A stretch of DNA of 20,490 nucleotides from Campylobacteraceae bacterium (GTDB lineage: Bacteria; Campylobacterota; Campylobacteria; Campylobacterales; Sulfurovaceae). The translations under genes and the position numbers were made by a program. This document shows, piece by piece, positions 6,956 through 14,029 of this stretch; the first letter of the stretch is position 1; each line of letters begins with the position of its first letter. The DNA lies in NCBI GenBank assembly GCA_026982175.1, contig JALSHP010000148.1, forward strand, positions 1-20,490, written 5' to 3'. The notes under the pieces were generated by a model. It did not search any database and had not been told where the DNA came from. It saw only the letters and a list, made by a program, of their open reading frames with translations.

Positions 6956-7654
6956 ATGAACAATAAAAAAGTATACATCGTTAGTGGAGCAGGGCTTTCG
7001 GCTGAATCGGGCATTAAAACCTTTAGAGATAGTGATGGTTTGTGGGAAAATTATAGCATTGAAGAGGTCTGTTCCGTGGGTGGTTTTGAGCGTGACCGTC
7101 AAAAGGTTTTAAACTTTTATAATGAAAGACGTGCTGATGTTGAGAAAAAAGAGCCAAATTATGCCCACAAAAGATTGGCCAAACTTGCCAATGCCTATCC
7201 CAATAATATTGTGATGCTCACTCAAAATGTGGATGATATGTTAGAGAGAGCAGGGTGTCAGCAGTTGGTGCATCTACATGGGACATTGACCGATTTACGT
7301 TGTGAAGATTGTGGTGAAGTTTTTCCTATTGGTTATAAAAGTCAAGAAGGGGCTGTTTGCCCAAAGTGTGAAGCTACTAACATCCGTCACAATGTGGTGA
7401 TGTTTGGAGAAGCTGCACCTGAGTATATGCATCTGTCTAATTTATATGCTGATGCTGACATGGTAGTGGTCATTGGCACTTCTGGTCAAGTGATTGACAC
7501 AGCTTCTATGGCAAGTAGAGTAAAAGAATCTATTTTAAATAATTTAGACAAAGATGACTATCATGATAGAGCATTTAAACACAAGTTTTACTTACCTGCT
7601 ACCCAAGCAGTAGATGATGTTTGTGCGTTAATTGAGGAGTTTTTAGAAGACTAA
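6956..7654 (+). CDS. Sir2-family NAD-dependent protein deacylase (class III-like)
   Basis: Sirtuins remove acyl groups from lysines using NAD and so link protein acylation to NAD status. The 232-residue protein has the NAD motif GAGLSAESGI (11-20), FRD (23-25), TQNVD (89-93), and the catalytic histidine in HLHG (His108). A zinc site is formed by Cys116, Cys119, Cys135 and Cys138. FYNERR carries Tyr55 and Arg58, the Y-x-x-R pair that in class III sirtuins (SIRT5, CobB) binds succinyl or malonyl groups, so desuccinylation is plausible. After GTSG (175-178) the C-terminal third departs from the usual pattern (QVIDTASMASRVK). The start has AAGGA upstream. It may be read through from the symporter across the repeat cluster. 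Its TAA overlaps the stop of the convergent NlpC/P60 gene. Confidence 0.92.
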   Translation: MNNKKVYIVSGAGLSAESGIKTFRDSDGLWENYSIEEVCSVGGFERDRQKVLNFYNERRADVEKKEPNYAHKRLAKLANAYPNNIVMLTQNVDDMLERAGCQQLVHLHGTLTDLRCEDCGEVFPIGYKSQEGAVCPKCEATNIRHNVVMFGEAAPEYMHLSNLYADADMVVVIGTSGQVIDTASMASRVKESILNNLDKDDYHDRAFKHKFYLPATQAVDDVCALIEEFLED

Positions 7655-8097
7655 GTTAATCTTCTACCCCATTTAAAGTAGCGTCTATATTCTCTAAATT
7701 TAGAGATAACAATCTTTTTATGAAACCTACTGGCATGGATAAACTTTCCATGTCCAAGGTAGATACCTACATGATTAACACCCTTATGATGTTTGGAATT
7801 AAAAAAGATGAGGTCACCTTTTCGTAATCTATTTTTAGAAACTTTTTTTCCAACTTTGGCTTGTCTCCAAGAGTTTCTTGGAATATAAATCCCATTTTTT
7901 GCAAAGACTTTTTGTGTAAATCCCGAACAGTCAAAACCTCTTCTTCCGTTACCACCCCAAACATATCTTTTCCCTAGTTGAGCTTTAGCAACTTTAGTGA
8001 TGTAGCTATTAGAATGTTTTTTGAAACCCTCTGCATTGACCACAAAAGTGCTTAATATTAAGAGCAACAAAATTAAAAATTTCTTACTAAAAATCAT
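7651..8097 (-). CDS. Secreted NlpC/P60 family cell-wall peptidase
   Basis: The 148-residue protein has a signal peptide (MIFSKKFLILLLLILSTFVVNA) and then a single NlpC/P60 domain, a papain-like fold that cleaves peptide bonds in peptidoglycan stems. The catalytic triad is visible: Cys57 in DCSGF, His109 in NHVGIYLG and His121 in FIHAS. The mature protein is very basic (many Lys/Arg), fitting a periplasmic protein that binds the anionic wall. It has no extra SH3 or LysM domain, so it is a minimal member. An AAGGA sequence precedes the ATG and a perfect -10 box lies upstream. Its stop overlaps that of the sirtuin by four bases on the opposite strand. Confidence 0.92.
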   Translation of the reverse strand: MIFSKKFLILLLLILSTFVVNAEGFKKHSNSYITKVAKAQLGKRYVWGGNGRRGFDCSGFTQKVFAKNGIYIPRNSWRQAKVGKKVSKNRLRKGDLIFFNSKHHKGVNHVGIYLGHGKFIHASRFHKKIVISKFREYRRYFKWGRRLT

Positions 8098-8125
8098 TAG
8101 TATCCTTAAAATAAAAAAGTCACGA

Positions 8126-8131
8126 ATTATA
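8126..8131 (-). promoter_or_regulatory. -10 box for the NlpC/P60 gene
   Basis: On the minus strand, CCGTATAATTCG holds a perfect TATAAT 28 bases before the ATG. It sits at the edge of the very AT-rich gap between two divergent genes. Confidence 0.5.
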
Positions 8132-8282
8132 CGGTTTAATTCTTTAATTAATATTATTTTTTTATAAAATTAATATATTTATGACTATCTGTTTCAAAAA
8201 TATCAATAATATTTATTAGCTTAAGTATAAAAACATTATTTTAAATATACTTTTGAAATAGCCATCATTAACGCGAATAGTG
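8132..8282. other. AT-rich divergent intergenic region with a loose dyad
   Basis: This gap separates the NlpC/P60 promoter from the mqnE promoter. It is almost entirely A and T. It holds an inverted pair, TTTCAAAA (8192-8199) and TTTTGAAA (8251-8258), with AAGTAT/ATACTT nested inside. I see no coding frame or RNA gene. An UP-element or a DNA-bending region is possible. Confidence 0.3.
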
Positions 8283-8288
8283 TATAAT
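8283..8288 (+). promoter_or_regulatory. -10 box for mqnE
   Basis: AGTGTATAATGAC contains a perfect TATAAT 46 bases before the mqnE ATG. The leader carries AGTAGGTAGGTAAA as the probable ribosome binding site. Confidence 0.5.
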
Positions 8289-8334
8289 GACAAAAAATAT
8301 TTGGGACTAAATAACTAAGAAGTAGGTAGGTAAA

Positions 8335-9399
8335 ATGACATTAATTGAAAAAGTAAAAAAGAGAGTTAGATTAACACAAGAGGAGGGGGAAGCCCTTTAT
8401 GATTTAGATTTGTTTACCTTAGGTGAATTGGCTGATGAAATTCGCCAAGAGAAATACGGAAAAAAGTCTTACTTTAACATTAACCGTCACATCAACCCCA
8501 CCAATGTTTGTGCTGATGTTTGTAAATTTTGTGCTTATTCTGCCACGCGTAAAAACCCTAACCAATACACCATGACCCATGAGCAGATATTAGAGATAGT
8601 TGAGAACTCCGTAGCCATAGGTGCAAAAGAGATGCACTTGGTCTCTGCCCACAATCCAAATGATGGGGTAGAGTGGTACATGGGGGCATTTAGAAAAATA
8701 AAAGAGAAATACCCAAAGCTACACATAAAAGCTATGACAGCAGCGGAGATAGATTTTTTGACACGTCACTATGGCATTTCTTACGATGAAGTGTTAGACC
8801 TCATGATAGAAAACGGCGTAGACTCCATGCCTGGGGGTGGAGCTGAAATATTTGATGAAAAGGTACGTGAATATTTATGTAAAGGAAAAGTGACCTCTGC
8901 TCAATGGTTGGACATTCACGAAAGATGGCACAACAAAGGACGAAAAAGTAATGCTACCATGCTTTTTGGTCATGTGGAAACACGTGCGCATAGAATTGAC
9001 CACATGATTCGCTTACGTGACGTGCAAGACAGAACCAATGGCTTTAACTGTTTCATTCCTTTGGTCTATCAGCGTGAGAACAACTATATGAAAAATTGTA
9101 ACTTTCCCTCTGGGCAAGAGATTTTAAAGACCTATGCGATTTCACGAATTATTTTAGATAACGTTCCTCACATTAAAGCCTATTGGGTGACAGCTTCTAT
9201 AAATCTGGCTCTCATTGCCCAAGAGTTTGGTTGTGATGACTTAGATGGCACAATTGAAAAAGAGTCCATTCAAGCAGCGGCGGGTGCAAAAAGTTCTAAG
9301 GGGATGCAACTCGATGAGTTTATAGAGCTTATTCAAAGTTCTGGCTTTACTCCTGTACAGAGAGATTCACTTTATAATGAATTGAAAGTATATCCATAG
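8335..9399 (+). CDS. mqnE: Aminofutalosine synthase (radical SAM)
   Basis: MqnE joins 3-[(1-carboxyvinyl)oxy]benzoate with S-adenosylmethionine to form aminofutalosine, an early step of the futalosine route to menaquinone used by Campylobacterota. The 354-residue protein carries the radical SAM cluster motif C-x3-C-x2-C (Cys59, Cys63, Cys66 in NVCADVCKFCAYSA). Further family marks are GGGAEIFDEKVR, SNATMLFGHVETRAHRIDH and GFNCFIPLVYQRENN. MqnC is a close relative; the NVCADVCKFC and GHVET/RIDH segments fit MqnE better. It has its own -10 box and stands alone between divergent and downstream genes. Menaquinone is probably the respiratory quinone that ultimately feeds the cytochrome and ATP synthase encoded nearby. 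Confidence 0.93.
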   Translation: MTLIEKVKKRVRLTQEEGEALYDLDLFTLGELADEIRQEKYGKKSYFNINRHINPTNVCADVCKFCAYSATRKNPNQYTMTHEQILEIVENSVAIGAKEMHLVSAHNPNDGVEWYMGAFRKIKEKYPKLHIKAMTAAEIDFLTRHYGISYDEVLDLMIENGVDSMPGGGAEIFDEKVREYLCKGKVTSAQWLDIHERWHNKGRKSNATMLFGHVETRAHRIDHMIRLRDVQDRTNGFNCFIPLVYQRENNYMKNCNFPSGQEILKTYAISRIILDNVPHIKAYWVTASINLALIAQEFGCDDLDGTIEKESIQAAAGAKSSKGMQLDEFIELIQSSGFTPVQRDSLYNELKVYP

Positions 9400-9546
9400 T
9401 TTTAGTTATCTTTAATAGTAAAAAATAGATGTTTCGATTGTTTACAAAATGCGACAAAATAGATTTTTTTTGAAGATTTATACATTATTTCTCCACAATT
9501 GAGCGTTAACATGTATGCACCAAAAAAATTAAAATTGGAGATTAAC

Positions 9547-10155
9547 ATGATGAAACAGAACATTATCGCATTGGCAACTTTAGGACTACTTACCGTATCG
9601 GCTTCGGCTTTTGACACGAAAGGGTGTACAGGATGTCACGGAGCAAACTTTGAAAAAGCAGCAATGGGTAAGTCTAAAATTGTAAAAGATATGTCTAAAG
9701 AGGATATTGAAAAAGCACTTAAAGGCTACAAAGATGGCTCTTATGGTGGTGCAATGAAAGCGATGATGAAAGGTCAAGCAGCTAAAATGTCTGATGAAGA
9801 TATTGCTTCATTTGCTGGAAGTTTTTCATCTGAAGATAATGCAACAAAATCTGAAGATAATGTAACAAAATCTGAAGATAATGCAACAAAGTCGGATGAT
9901 AATAAAACAGAAGCTACTCCTGCCAAAGAGGTTAATGTTGCTTCCTGTACAGGATGTCATGGTAAAAACTTTGAAAAAGCAGCAATGGGTAAATCTAAAA
10001 AAGTGAATGAGATGACAAAAGCAGACATTGAAAAAGCACTTAAAGGGTACAAAGATGGTTCTTACGGTGGAGCAATGAAAGCGATGATGAAAGGTCAAGC
10101 TGCTAAACTTTCAGATGAAGAGATTAAAGGTATTGCTGAAAAATTCGGTAAATAG
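9547..10155 (+). CDS. Periplasmic diheme cytochrome c (tandem c553-type domains)
   Basis: The 202-residue protein has a signal peptide (MMKQNIIALATLGLLTVSASAF) and two nearly identical cytochrome c domains. Heme is attached at CTGCH 27-31 and CTGCH 134-138; methionines in GGAMKAMMKG (about 70-74 and 177-181) are the likely distal ligands. A 30-residue hydrophilic linker joins the domains, made of SEDNATK-type heptads. The role is presumably electron transfer between quinol-oxidising complexes and a terminal oxidase or reductase. I chose the ATG at 9547 (or 9550) rather than an upstream in-frame one because GGAG lies 7 bases before it and the signal peptide then begins properly. The two domains share long stretches of near-identical DNA, indicating a recent duplication or gene conversion. 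Confidence 0.9.
   Translation: MMKQNIIALATLGLLTVSASAFDTKGCTGCHGANFEKAAMGKSKIVKDMSKEDIEKALKGYKDGSYGGAMKAMMKGQAAKMSDEDIASFAGSFSSEDNATKSEDNVTKSEDNATKSDDNKTEATPAKEVNVASCTGCHGKNFEKAAMGKSKKVNEMTKADIEKALKGYKDGSYGGAMKAMMKGQAAKLSDEEIKGIAEKFGK
9829..9909 (+). repeat. 21-bp tandem repeats encoding the cytochrome linker
   Basis: Three 21-bp units (9829-9849, 9850-9870, 9871-9891) differ at only a few bases and encode SEDNATK, SEDNVTK, SEDNATK. A diverged fourth unit (SDDNKT) follows. Because the unit is a multiple of three, gain or loss of copies would lengthen or shorten the linker without a frameshift. Confidence 0.85.
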
Positions 10156-10180
10156 AACTTTTAGATTACTTCAAATACTA

Positions 10181-10215
10181 CTCCTCTTCTTTTAGAGGGG
10201 TATCTTCTCTTTTTT
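10181..10215 (+). terminator. Possible terminator after the diheme cytochrome
   Basis: CTCCTCT (10181-10187) pairs with AGAGGGG (10194-10200), a 7-bp stem with one G-T pair and a 6-base loop. A pyrimidine-rich run with seven consecutive T follows about nine bases later. The T run is not immediately adjacent to the stem, so this is moderate evidence. Confidence 0.4.
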
Positions 10216-10249
10216 TCTTCTCTTTTATTCTAGTAGCAGTTATGTTGGT

Positions 10250-10255
10250 TATAAT
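10250..10255 (+). promoter_or_regulatory. -10 box for the fmt-birA-parAB run
   Basis: GTTGGTTATAATTTC contains a perfect TATAAT 29 bases before the fmt TTG start. It is the only good promoter seen before the run of four tightly packed genes, so it may drive all of them. Confidence 0.5.
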
Positions 10256-10284
10256 TTCACTCATTTAAATGTGAGGAGATATAA

Positions 10285-11196
10285 TTGAAAAAAATAGTCT
10301 ACATGGGAACCCCTCATTATGCCAAAGAGATACTACAAACACTTATTGATGATGAGGCGATAGAGATACCTTTGGTTATTTCTCAGCCAGATAAAAAAGC
10401 TGGTCGAAAAGGGGAACTTAAATCTCCAGAGGTTAAAGTTTTAGCCCAAGCACATCACTTAAGCATATTGCAACCAGAAAAACTCTCCGATGAGGGAGTT
10501 TATGAAGCCATTGTAGCAGCAAAGCCTGATTTTATTGTGGTGGCTGCTTTTGGGCAACTTTTACCTAAATCAATTTTAGAGATAGCACCTTGTATTAATC
10601 TTCATGCTTCTTTGCTGCCACACTATAGAGGGGCAAGTCCTGTGCAACAATCTTTGCTTAATAGTGATGAGTTTACTGGAATTACGGCGATGTTAATGGA
10701 AGAGGGCTTAGACTCTGGGCCTATTCTTGGTTATCGTTATTTCAAAATTCCAGAGACAATGTTATTGCCTGAACTTATGAATAGATTAAGTGATGATGCG
10801 TGTTTATTGACCACAGAGATTATTCATAATTTTGAGAATATTGAGCCTTTAAAGCAAAACAGAGCCATAGCAACACATTGTAAAAAGATTAAAAAAGCTG
10901 ATGGCTTGGTTGATTTTTCTTTGGCTTCTGATTTTTATGATAAATATCGAGCCTTTGAGGGGTGGCCTGGGATTTTTCTTGACAATGGTATGAAAATTAA
11001 AGAGGTCGCTTTGGTTGAAACAGATAGTCAAAATAATATGGGTGAAATTTTAGTGCTTAAAGAAGAGTCCATTGTTATAGGATGCAAAAAGGGTGCTTTA
11101 GAGATAGGCATACTGCAACCTGCCTCTAAAAAAGCGGTGAATGCCAAAGCTTATTGTGTAGGGAGAGGGCTTAAAGTTGGAAATTCTTTACTTTAA
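10285..11196 (+). CDS. fmt: Methionyl-tRNA formyltransferase
   Basis: Fmt formylates initiator Met-tRNA with 10-formyltetrahydrofolate, giving fMet-tRNA for translation initiation. The 303-residue protein shows the formyltransferase core: Asn105 and His107 in INLHASLLPHYRGASPVQ, and Asp143 in EEGLDSGPI, matching the catalytic Asn-His-Asp triad of the family. The C-terminal domain with IKKADGLVDFS and the FEGWPG segment for tRNA contact is complete. The start codon is TTG, supported by GAGGAG six bases upstream and by the reading KKIVYMGTP, the usual N-terminus. The gene overlaps birA by 20 bases. Confidence 0.96.
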   Translation: MKKIVYMGTPHYAKEILQTLIDDEAIEIPLVISQPDKKAGRKGELKSPEVKVLAQAHHLSILQPEKLSDEGVYEAIVAAKPDFIVVAAFGQLLPKSILEIAPCINLHASLLPHYRGASPVQQSLLNSDEFTGITAMLMEEGLDSGPILGYRYFKIPETMLLPELMNRLSDDACLLTTEIIHNFENIEPLKQNRAIATHCKKIKKADGLVDFSLASDFYDKYRAFEGWPGIFLDNGMKIKEVALVETDSQNNMGEILVLKEESIVIGCKKGALEIGILQPASKKAVNAKAYCVGRGLKVGNSLL

Positions 11197-11812
11197 TAGC
11201 TTAGAGTCGACCCAAAGTTATTTAGTTGAAGTATTAAAGAGTCAAAAAGTAAGCACGCCAATTTGTGTGCTTACTAAAGAGCAGACAGAGGGAATTGGTT
11301 CACGTGATAATTCATGGGAGGGAGGAGAGGGGAATCTCTTTTTTTCTTTTGCCGTGAGCTTAGAAGATTTACCCAAAGATTTAGCCCTTAGTTCAGCTTC
11401 TATCTATTTTTCATTTATCATGAAAGAACTTTTAGTGAAATATGATAAAGAGGTTTGGCTCAAATGGCCTAACGATTTATATCAAAAATCAGAGAAAATT
11501 GGTGGAACTATCACAAAAAAAGTTGATAATATTCTTATTTGTGGAATGGGGATAAATTTACAAAAAAATTCAAATTCTTTCAAAGCACTAAATCTCAATG
11601 TTGAGCCAATATTTTTGCTCAAAGAGTATCTTTTGGCTTTGGAGAAGTACCCTACTTGGAAGCAGGTATTTAGTCAATATAAGATAGAATTTCAAAGAAG
11701 TAGGGAGTTTTTCACACATATTGATGGGCATAAAAAAACCCTTAAAGACGCGACTTTATCGGAAGATGGGTCATTAATCATAGATAATAAGAGAGTATAT
11801 AGCATAAGATGA
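11177..11812 (+). CDS. birA: Biotin-[acetyl-CoA-carboxylase] ligase
   Basis: BirA activates biotin with ATP and attaches it to the biotin carboxyl carrier protein of acetyl-CoA carboxylase. The 211-residue protein is the catalytic domain alone: STQSYL near residue 11, the biotinyl-AMP loop in degenerate form (TEGIGSRDNSW, 37-47), KWPNDL (96-101) and KIGGT with the probable substrate lysine Lys107. There is no N-terminal helix-turn-helix, so it is not expected to repress biotin genes as E. coli BirA does. The start is TTG at 11177, inside the end of fmt, with GGAGAGGG upstream. It overlaps parA by four bases (ATGA). Confidence 0.9.
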   Translation: MEILYFNSLESTQSYLVEVLKSQKVSTPICVLTKEQTEGIGSRDNSWEGGEGNLFFSFAVSLEDLPKDLALSSASIYFSFIMKELLVKYDKEVWLKWPNDLYQKSEKIGGTITKKVDNILICGMGINLQKNSNSFKALNLNVEPIFLLKEYLLALEKYPTWKQVFSQYKIEFQRSREFFTHIDGHKKTLKDATLSEDGSLIIDNKRVYSIR

Positions 11813-12627
11813 GCGAAGTAATTACAATAGCAAATCAAAAAGGTGGTGTAGGGAAGACAACAACCGCTGTCAATCTTGCCGCAGCATTGGCAAAAAGTGG
11901 TAAGAAAGTACTGCTTATTGATGCAGATCCACAGACCAATGCCACAACCAGTTTAGGTTTCAATCGTAATGATTATGAATACAATATCTACCATGTACTC
12001 ATTGGCATTAAAAAGATGTCAGAAGTTATTCTAGCATCCAAGTTTAAAAATCTTGACATTGTTCCTGCCAATATTGGATTAGTAGGGGTTGAAAAAGAGT
12101 TTTATGACCCTAAAAAGAAAAATCGTGAGTTGTTACTCAAAAATGCCATAAAGCCAATTAAAAAGAGTTATCATTATATTATTATTGATTCTCCTCCTGC
12201 TTTAGGGCCTATTACGATTAACTCTTTAGGGGCTGCTGATTCGGTTATTATTCCTATTCAGTGTGAATTTTTTGCTTTAGAGGGATTAGCTCAATTGTTA
12301 AACACCATTAATCTACTTAAAAAGTCTATTAATCCGAAATTAACAATTAAAGGTTTTTTACCGACTATGTACTCTAGCCAAAATAATCTCTCTAAGCAGG
12401 TTCTAGAAGATTTATCGCACCATTTTAAAGAGAAACTTTTTTTAACCAAGAAAAAAGAGGTATTAATTGTTCCTAGAAATGTTAAAATTGCAGAGAGTCC
12501 AAGTTATGGAAAACCTGTTACCGAGTATGCTAAAAAGTCTAAAGGGGCTGCTGCTTATACTGATTTGGCTAAGAATATCATAAAAATAACCACAGCTAAT
12601 AAAAAATCATCCACAGAGAAGGAGTAG
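11809..12627 (+). CDS. parA: Chromosome-partitioning ATPase ParA/Soj
   Basis: ParA is a nucleoid-associated ATPase that, with ParB, segregates chromosome origins. The 272-residue protein has the deviant Walker A motif KGGVGKTT (11-18) with both lysines expected of ParA, the DADPQ motif (38-42) and the Walker B segment IIIDSPPALGP. There is no N-terminal DNA-binding extension, which marks it as a chromosomal Soj-type protein rather than a plasmid type Ia ParA. The ATG overlaps the birA stop as ATGA, and parB follows after 4 bases, so translation is probably coupled along the whole run. Confidence 0.95.
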   Translation: MSEVITIANQKGGVGKTTTAVNLAAALAKSGKKVLLIDADPQTNATTSLGFNRNDYEYNIYHVLIGIKKMSEVILASKFKNLDIVPANIGLVGVEKEFYDPKKKNRELLLKNAIKPIKKSYHYIIIDSPPALGPITINSLGAADSVIIPIQCEFFALEGLAQLLNTINLLKKSINPKLTIKGFLPTMYSSQNNLSKQVLEDLSHHFKEKLFLTKKKEVLIVPRNVKIAESPSYGKPVTEYAKKSKGAAAYTDLAKNIIKITTANKKSSTEKE

Positions 12628-12631
12628 GACA

Positions 12632-13486
12632 ATGGCACTGGGTAGAGGATTAGGTTCTATACTAGATGAAGTAGGAAAAGCGTACGATACTGAAATGGGT
12701 GCTAGTGCTTACGATGGTGAAATGGTACGAGAGATTAAGGTAGAGGTGATTGCTCCAAACCCCTATCAGCCTCGAAAAACATTTGATGCTACTGCCTTAC
12801 AAGAGCTCTCTGATTCTATTGTAACACATGGTCTTTTACAGCCTATTGTGGTGATTGAAAAAGATGATGGCTATCTGCTTGTGGCAGGAGAGAGACGACT
12901 TAGAGCCCATAAGTTAGCCGATCTTGAAACCATTAAATGTGTGGTGGCAGATGTTGACATAGATGATATTAAGTTACGAGAGTTAGCGTTAATTGAGAAT
13001 ATTCAACGTGAAAATTTAAATGCCATGGAGTTAGCAAACTCTTATGATGAACTTATTAAGGTTTATGATATTACGCATGACGAACTCTCTTCTATTGTCA
13101 ATAAAAGTCGTTCCCAAATTACCAATACACTACGTCTTTTAGGATTATGTAGTTATGTACAAGATAAATTAACAGCAGGTCTCATCTCACAAGGACATGC
13201 TAAAGTTTTGGTGGGCTTTAGCGAAAAAGAGCAAAAGATATTGGTTGATACTATTATCGGTCAAAAGCTTTCAGTACGAGAGAGTGAACTGTTGGCGAAA
13301 AAGAAAAAAGCCAATGAGGAAGAGATGATAGCTCCTCAAGAAAAAATAGAAAGTTTTGTTAACAGTTATGAATCAAAAATTAAAGCAAGACTCCCTTTTG
13401 CTTATAAGCTAAAAAACAATGCTTTAGAGATAAATTTTAAGAGTGCAGAAGAGATTGAAAAATTTCTCAATATGTTACCAAAATAG
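12632..13486 (+). CDS. parB: Chromosome-partitioning protein ParB/Spo0J
   Basis: ParB binds parS sites near the origin, spreads as a CTP-dependent clamp, and stimulates ParA. The 284-residue protein starts with the ParA-contacting ALGRGLGSIL segment. The N-terminal CTP-binding core includes PNPYQPRKTF, GLLQPIVV, GERRLRAH (86-93) and IENIQRENLN (121-130). A helix-turn-helix region for parS recognition spans roughly 147-170, and a C-terminal dimer domain follows. It begins 4 bases after parA, with GAAGGAGTAGG as the ribosome binding site. No full parS palindrome was found in this window. Its position just before the atp cluster is typical of Campylobacterota. Confidence 0.95.
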   Translation: MALGRGLGSILDEVGKAYDTEMGASAYDGEMVREIKVEVIAPNPYQPRKTFDATALQELSDSIVTHGLLQPIVVIEKDDGYLLVAGERRLRAHKLADLETIKCVVADVDIDDIKLRELALIENIQRENLNAMELANSYDELIKVYDITHDELSSIVNKSRSQITNTLRLLGLCSYVQDKLTAGLISQGHAKVLVGFSEKEQKILVDTIIGQKLSVRESELLAKKKKANEEEMIAPQEKIESFVNSYESKIKARLPFAYKLKNNALEINFKSAEEIEKFLNMLPK

Positions 13487-13569
13487 ACATGAAGATACTT
13501 TAATCCTCAAAGCATCTACAATCCCCTTTATATCACAAAATATTAATCAAATCATTACTCTAAGAAAGA

Positions 13570-13575
13570 TATAAT
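13570..13575 (+). promoter_or_regulatory. -10 box for the ATP synthase operon
   Basis: AAGATATAATACG contains a perfect TATAAT 26 bases before the atpF' ATG. GAGGAG at 13591-13596 is a strong ribosome binding site. The 115-base gap after parB has no clear terminator, so some read-through from parB is possible. Confidence 0.6.
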
Positions 13576-13601
13576 ACGCAAAATTTTTTAGAGGAGTTTG
13601 A

Positions 13602-14024
13602 ATGCTTGACTTGAATCCCGGTTTGATGCTGTTTGTTCTGGTTGTTTTCTTCTCTCTAATGTATTTATTAAATACGATGCTGTTTCAGCCTCTTTTAAAG
13701 TTTATGGATGAAAGAGATGAAACAATAGCAAAGGATTTAAAAAATGCAGAAGAGATGGCAGATAATAGCTCAGATTTAAACACTAAAGCCGACACCCTTT
13801 TAGCCGAAGCGAAAGCTGAAGCTAATGCAATCAGAGAAAAAGCCACTACTGAAGCGAAAGCTTTAGCCCAGAGCAAAATAGAAAGTAAAGTTAAAGAACT
13901 TGAAGTAAACTCTGCCGCGTTTGAAGCAGAACTAGAAGCAGAGCAAAAAGCATTAAAAGATGCTTTAACAGCTCAACTTCCAACTTTTAAAGAGACCTTA
14001 CAATCTAAGTTGAGTGGCTTATAG
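13602..14024 (+). CDS. atpF': ATP synthase F0 subunit b'
   Basis: The b and b' subunits form the peripheral stalk that holds the F1 head fixed relative to the membrane. This 140-residue protein has one N-terminal membrane helix (PGLMLFVLVVFFSLMYLLN). It is followed by a long Ala/Glu/Lys-rich coiled coil (residues about 35-135) typical of b-type stalk proteins, with the early segment FQPLLKFMDERDETIAKDL. It differs from the next gene, so the stalk is a b/b' heterodimer, as known in Campylobacterota and phototrophs. It opens the operon and precedes atpF by 5 bases. Confidence 0.9.
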   Translation: MLDLNPGLMLFVLVVFFSLMYLLNTMLFQPLLKFMDERDETIAKDLKNAEEMADNSSDLNTKADTLLAEAKAEANAIREKATTEAKALAQSKIESKVKELEVNSAAFEAELEAEQKALKDALTAQLPTFKETLQSKLSGL

Positions 14025-14029
14025 GAGAG

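Noticed and set aside
9499..9546. An upstream in-frame ATG for the diheme cytochrome
   Set aside because: It would put a charged stretch (APKKLKLEIN) ahead of the signal peptide, while GGAG is well placed for the ATG at 9547.
9586..10098. Long open frames on the minus strand of the cytochrome gene, with two similar His/Phe/Cys-rich products
   Set aside because: They are mirror images of the duplicated cytochrome coding sequence; the heme motifs and signal peptide show the plus strand is the coding one.
11296..11311. parS-like sequence containing TTCACGTGA, about 500 bases before parA; a similar one lies in nadB at about 2944
   Set aside because: Only about 12 and 11 of 16 positions fit the general parS palindrome, neither has both full arms, and in both cases the core simply encodes Ser-Arg-Asp in a conserved protein motif.
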